Assembly: GCA_021201175.1 (NCBI GenBank)
Contig: JAJQFK010000284.1
Location: 1-8,427 of the forward strand
Reading direction: 5' to 3'
Length of the DNA: 8,427 bases
Source: Candidatus Gastranaerophilales bacterium
GTDB lineage: Bacteria; Cyanobacteriota; Vampirovibrionia; Gastranaerophilales; Gastranaerophilaceae
Positions within the stretch are counted from its first letter, which is position 1, and the number at the start of each line of letters is the position of its first letter. The notes beneath the pieces are model-generated. The model worked only from the letters and a program-made list of their open reading frames with translations, was not told the DNA's origin and searched no databases. Below are positions 6,273-8,427 of the stretch, in pieces. The translations under genes and the position numbers were made by a program.

Positions 6273-6802
6273 AAGATGTTATTATCAGATGTTGTTTTTG
6301 CATAAAATCCGAAAGGAACTTTTTTAAAAGAATTAACTTCTTTTTTAAGTTTATAATTTTCTTTATTGAGTTCATTAATTTTGAATCTCATAGTTTCATT
6401 TTCGGTTTTAACTCTGATTAATTCTAAAACCACATCATCCATTCCGTCAAGTTTTTCATCAAGAACCGCCGTAACTTTTTCAGTCATAGACTTTTCAATA
6501 TTTCTTAAAGTTTCAACAAGCTGCAAAATTGATGCCCCTGTAATAGAATTAGAACCTTTATGAACAATATCTCTGGACGGAACAGTTGCAACATGGTTCT
6601 TAGAAAAACTTCCGGAAATATTTTTCAAAGTTTTTGCGTCATCTTGAGTAAAATAAGTAAGTCCTCTTTCATTCTTCTTCAATTTAATATCAGCTATTCT
6701 GCATAATTCCTGAATTTTTGAATTATCAACACCGAGCATTTCTCTAATTTCTTTCGGCGAAAATTCCTTATTTGTTGTTTTTTCTGCTATTGCAATTCCC
6801 AT
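6269..6802 (-). CDS. MerR-like helix-turn-helix protein with C-terminal coiled coil
   Basis: I do not recognise a named family. The 177-residue protein starts with a MerR-type winged-helix-like segment (about 14-62): FSPKEIREMLGVDNSKIQEL followed by RGLTYFTQDDAKTL, the pattern of a recognition helix and a wing. A polar linker (about 63-90) precedes a long amphipathic region (about 92-160) rich in E, K, N and L, which should form a dimeric coiled coil. The tail FGFYAKTTSDNNIF is distinctive. There is no signal peptide or membrane segment, so it is cytoplasmic. The ATG at 6802 is chosen because AAGGGG lies 7 nt upstream; an in-frame TTG at 6808 would leave no room for a ribosome site. Its stop overlaps the nagA stop region tail to tail (6269-6272). 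It may regulate the divergent exported-protein genes, or act as a nucleoid- or cell-division-type DNA-binding protein; neither role is shown. Confidence 0.75.
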   Translation of the reverse strand: MGIAIAEKTTNKEFSPKEIREMLGVDNSKIQELCRIADIKLKKNERGLTYFTQDDAKTLKNISGSFSKNHVATVPSRDIVHKGSNSITGASILQLVETLRNIEKSMTEKVTAVLDEKLDGMDDVVLELIRVKTENETMRFKINELNKENYKLKKEVNSFKKVPFGFYAKTTSDNNIF

Positions 6803-6848
6803 ATACAATCCCCTTTATAGTTTAAAGCATGTAAAAGCTGATGGTAAT

Positions 6849-6877
6849 ATTATATATATTTTTGATTTTTTTGTCTA
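6849..6877 (-). promoter_or_regulatory. Sigma70-type promoter of the helix-turn-helix gene
   Basis: On the minus strand TAGACA (6877-6872, five of six consensus bases) is followed after exactly 17 bp by a perfect TATAAT (6854-6849). Transcription would start near 6842 and give a leader of about 40 nt carrying AAGGGG before the ATG at 6802. This is the best promoter match in the window. Confidence 0.6.
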
Positions 6878-6920
6878 AAAAATACACGTATCTTTACATA
6901 TCGCAATCTTTTATAATAAA

Positions 6921-6949
6921 TTGAAATTTATTAAAAAATATTGTATAAG
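6921..6949 (+). promoter_or_regulatory. Candidate promoter of the first exported-protein gene
   Basis: TTGAAA (6921-6926) and TATAAG (6944-6949) are separated by 17 bp. The -10 box ends only 8 nt before the ATG at 6958, and no Shine-Dalgarno sequence precedes that ATG, so the transcript could be leaderless or nearly so. An alternative TTTACA (6893-6898) with TATAAT (6912-6917) has only a 13-bp spacer and is less likely. Confidence 0.4.
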
Positions 6950-6957
6950 AAATAATC

Positions 6958-7521
6958 ATGAATAAATTTTATAAATATATAATTATTGGAATATGCTTAA
7001 TATTTTTTAATATGATACAGGTAAATCCCGTAAAATCTGAGATATCATCCGAAAATTTAAAAGTAAGAGCCGGTTCTTTCATAAAAGTTATGGTACGTGA
7101 AGAATTTTCTACATTGACTTCGGATATAGGAGATGAAGTAACTTTTATAAATCCCGACGATATGTATGTATATGAAACAAATGCGATTCCAAGGGGAACA
7201 ATAGTTTACGGAAAAATAGAAGATGTGCTTGAACCTGTTCAAGGCAGAAACGGAGCATTAAAAATAAGTATTTATAAAATGATAACCCCCGATAAGAAAG
7301 TATATGATATAAAAGGATATATTTACGGAGAAAATCACGGATATATAGGCGGAGAAGAAACCGGAACCATGTATTACAGAAAAGTTCCCCACTATATCAA
7401 AAATATACGACCTATACTACAAGCAGCCCCTTTAAATGTATATCAGGACGGCAGACATACAATAGTAAAATCGGGGAGTGAATTATTTTTTATTCCGGAT
7501 GAAGATATAATTTTAAAGTGA
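6958..7521 (+). CDS. Exported protein of unknown function with a VirB10/TrbI-like beta module
   Basis: The 187-residue product begins with a clear signal peptide: a lysine-bearing n-region, the hydrophobic core YIIIGICLIFFNMI and a likely cleavage after VKS (residue 27). The mature part is beta-rich and has no cysteine. Residues about 37-121 match, feature by feature, a module in the next gene: IGDEVTF (57-63), NAIPRGTIVYGKI (75-87) and GRNGALKISIYKMITPDKK (96-114). The end SGSELFFIPDEDIILK resembles the final strand of the neighbour. The pattern of a durable loop, 'P-x-G-[ST]-x-x-x-G', then a strand and 'TP-[DT]', recalls VirB10/TrbI C-terminal beta domains, but similarity is weak and judged by eye. 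No Shine-Dalgarno precedes the ATG. The gene is divergent from the helix-turn-helix gene and 63 bp before its paralogue. The location is probably periplasm or outer membrane. Confidence 0.7.
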   Translation: MNKFYKYIIIGICLIFFNMIQVNPVKSEISSENLKVRAGSFIKVMVREEFSTLTSDIGDEVTFINPDDMYVYETNAIPRGTIVYGKIEDVLEPVQGRNGALKISIYKMITPDKKVYDIKGYIYGENHGYIGGEETGTMYYRKVPHYIKNIRPILQAAPLNVYQDGRHTIVKSGSELFFIPDEDIILK

Positions 7522-7556
7522 ACAAAGAAATAAATTTTTCGTTTTTAAAATTGTGG

Positions 7557-7564
7557 TATATAAT
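7557..7564 (+). promoter_or_regulatory. Extended -10 promoter candidate before the second exported-protein gene
   Basis: TGG immediately precedes TATATAAT (7557-7564), fitting an extended -10 element (TGn before the -10); there is no good -35 box. The start site would be near 7570, just before the AAAGGAG ribosome site. The gene could equally be read through from the gene upstream, as no terminator is visible in the 63-bp gap. Confidence 0.35.
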
Positions 7565-7584
7565 CTTTAATAAAGGAGAAAGTA

Positions 7585-8358
7585 ATGAGAAATGAGTTAT
7601 TATCAGTAATAATTGCGAGTATAATATTAACATCTCCGGTATTAGTATATGCACAGGAAGATATTCCGGAAATAAATGCAGTTGAAATACCTGTATCAAA
7701 TTATTCTAATTATTCTCAAAGTCAGTATCCGCTGCCTGTAAATCAATATCAAACACAGGGCTGGCAGGATAATCAACTGTCTGGAAATGTAGTTCTGGTT
7801 CCTGCATCAACGACATTTGCAGCCTCTTTAATAACTCCGCTGTCATCAGAAACTGCATCAGTAGGCGACAGTGTAAGTTTTTATTTAAATTCTGATTTTT
7901 ACTACGGACAAAATTTGATAGCACCGGCGGGAAGCAGAGTTAACGGAACGGTTATACTGGCGAAAAGAGGCGGATATGCCGGTAAAAACGGGAAACTTCA
8001 AGTAAGATTTTCAAATATAACGACACCGACAGGACAAATGATACCAATAACTGCAAGTATACAGACAGAGGACGGAACCGGAATTTTAAAAGCGGGAACA
8101 GCAAAAGATGTAACCGGTGAATATGTTAAAAATCTTGGTATAGGTGCGGCGGCAGGAGCGGTTTTAGGTACTGCAATGGGAGCTTTATCTTCCGGAAGTG
8201 TAGGTAAAGGCGCGGTATACGGAACGGCTGTAGGCGGCGGACTTGGACTCGGGCGTGCATTAATTGAGCGCGGTGATAATGTCGAAATACCTCAAAATGC
8301 ACAAATGAACATTATTTTAGACCAACCTGTAACAGTTTCTTCTAATACTCCATATTAG
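7585..8358 (+). CDS. Exported glycine-zipper protein with a VirB10/TrbI-like beta module
   Basis: This is a 257-residue secreted protein of unknown function. Layout: signal peptide 1-23 with cleavage after VYA; a low-complexity Ser/Tyr/Gln/Asn linker (about 36-65); a beta-rich module (about 70-160) with VGDSVSF (93-99), NLIAPAGSRVNGTV (110-123) and GKNGKLQVRFSNITTPTG (133-150); a glycine-zipper stretch (184-224, AAAGAVLGTAMGA and AVGGGLGLG) that could insert in or span a membrane; and a C-terminal strand VEIPQNAQMNIILDQPVTV (233-251). The same order of a 'PxGS-x-x-x-G' module, a Gly/Ala-rich segment and an 'IP-x-x-x-x-x-x-ILD' final strand occurs in the VirB10/TrbI C-terminal domain, so a distant relationship is plausible but unproven. 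AGGAG (7574-7578) lies 6 nt before the ATG, supporting the start. It is a tandem, diverged paralogue of the preceding gene. No secretion-system genes are in view. Confidence 0.7.
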   Translation: MRNELLSVIIASIILTSPVLVYAQEDIPEINAVEIPVSNYSNYSQSQYPLPVNQYQTQGWQDNQLSGNVVLVPASTTFAASLITPLSSETASVGDSVSFYLNSDFYYGQNLIAPAGSRVNGTVILAKRGGYAGKNGKLQVRFSNITTPTGQMIPITASIQTEDGTGILKAGTAKDVTGEYVKNLGIGAAAGAVLGTAMGALSSGSVGKGAVYGTAVGGGLGLGRALIERGDNVEIPQNAQMNIILDQPVTVSSNTPY

Positions 8359-8394
8359 ATAGTAAACAGACTATTTGTTTTATCATTTATTTTT

Positions 8395-8403
8395 TGGTAA
8401 AAT
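8395..8403 (+). promoter_or_regulatory. Possible extended -10 element for a gene beyond the window
   Basis: TGG followed by TAAAAT (8398-8403) fits an extended -10 element, like the one before the second exported-protein gene. A weak AT-only hairpin (AAACA/TGTTT) lies between this and the preceding stop, too weak to call a terminator. No coding start is visible in the last 69 bases. Confidence 0.25.
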
Positions 8404-8427
8404 AACCGGTAGATGGGAAAATTAGGG

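Noticed and set aside
6803..6808. TTG at 6808 as start of the helix-turn-helix gene
   Set aside because: It would sit directly against AAGGGG; the ATG at 6802 is properly spaced.
7490..7924. Minus-strand open frames across the exported-protein genes
   Set aside because: They lie opposite a signal peptide and module with good coding evidence and a strong ribosome site.
6958..8358. Calling these genes parts of a conjugative type IV secretion system
   Set aside because: Only a weak by-eye resemblance to VirB10/TrbI, and no ATPase, coupling protein or pilus genes in the window.

Overview
The window is AT-rich bacterial DNA. It joins the end of a tRNA-targeted integrated element (about 1-1435) to a conserved housekeeping operon and two genes for exported proteins. 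The low GC, the order pyrH-frr-cdsA-rnc-rpe-nagA and the style of the exported proteins suggest an uncultured gut-type bacterium, perhaps a Gastranaerophilales/Vampirovibrionia ('Melainabacteria') member. That assignment is inference, since there is no rRNA or marker that settles it.

Region 1 (1-1435) is mobile DNA. A short catalytic-domain-only tyrosine recombinase (minus strand, 122-661) lies head-to-head with the C-terminal half of a phage/ICE-type integrase (plus strand, about 692-1306). The integrase keeps all its catalytic residues but has lost its DNA-arm and core-binding domains. Next come a pair of 11-bp-spaced repeats, a probable terminator, and an intact tRNA-Asn(GUU) on the minus strand (1436-1507). 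An integrase gene facing the 3' end of a tRNA is the usual layout for tRNA-targeted integration, so the element probably extends left out of the window.

Region 2 (1508-1810) has no gene. It holds the tRNA promoter, a cluster of overlapping inverted repeats (1601-1679) that looks like a dispersed intergenic repeat, and a probable promoter for the operon.

Region 3 (1811-6272) is one tightly packed plus-strand operon: UMP kinase (pyrH), ribosome recycling factor (frr), CDP-diglyceride synthase (cdsA, GTG start), RNase III (rnc), ribulose-phosphate epimerase (rpe) and a compact GlcNAc-6-phosphate deacetylase (nagA). All junctions are 2 nt or less, or overlap, which implies translational coupling. 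It links nucleotide supply, ribosome recycling, phospholipid synthesis, RNA processing, the pentose phosphate pathway and amino-sugar use. RNase III has Cys where the family usually has a metal-binding Asp.

Region 4 (6269-8427) starts with a convergent minus-strand gene for a MerR-like helix-turn-helix protein with a long C-terminal coiled coil. It is transcribed from a strong sigma70-type promoter in a 155-bp divergent region. On the other side are two plus-strand genes for secreted proteins that share a diverged beta-rich module. The second also has a glycine-zipper segment and a C-terminal strand, an arrangement reminiscent of VirB10/TrbI. These two proteins and the coiled-coil regulator are the least explained genes here.
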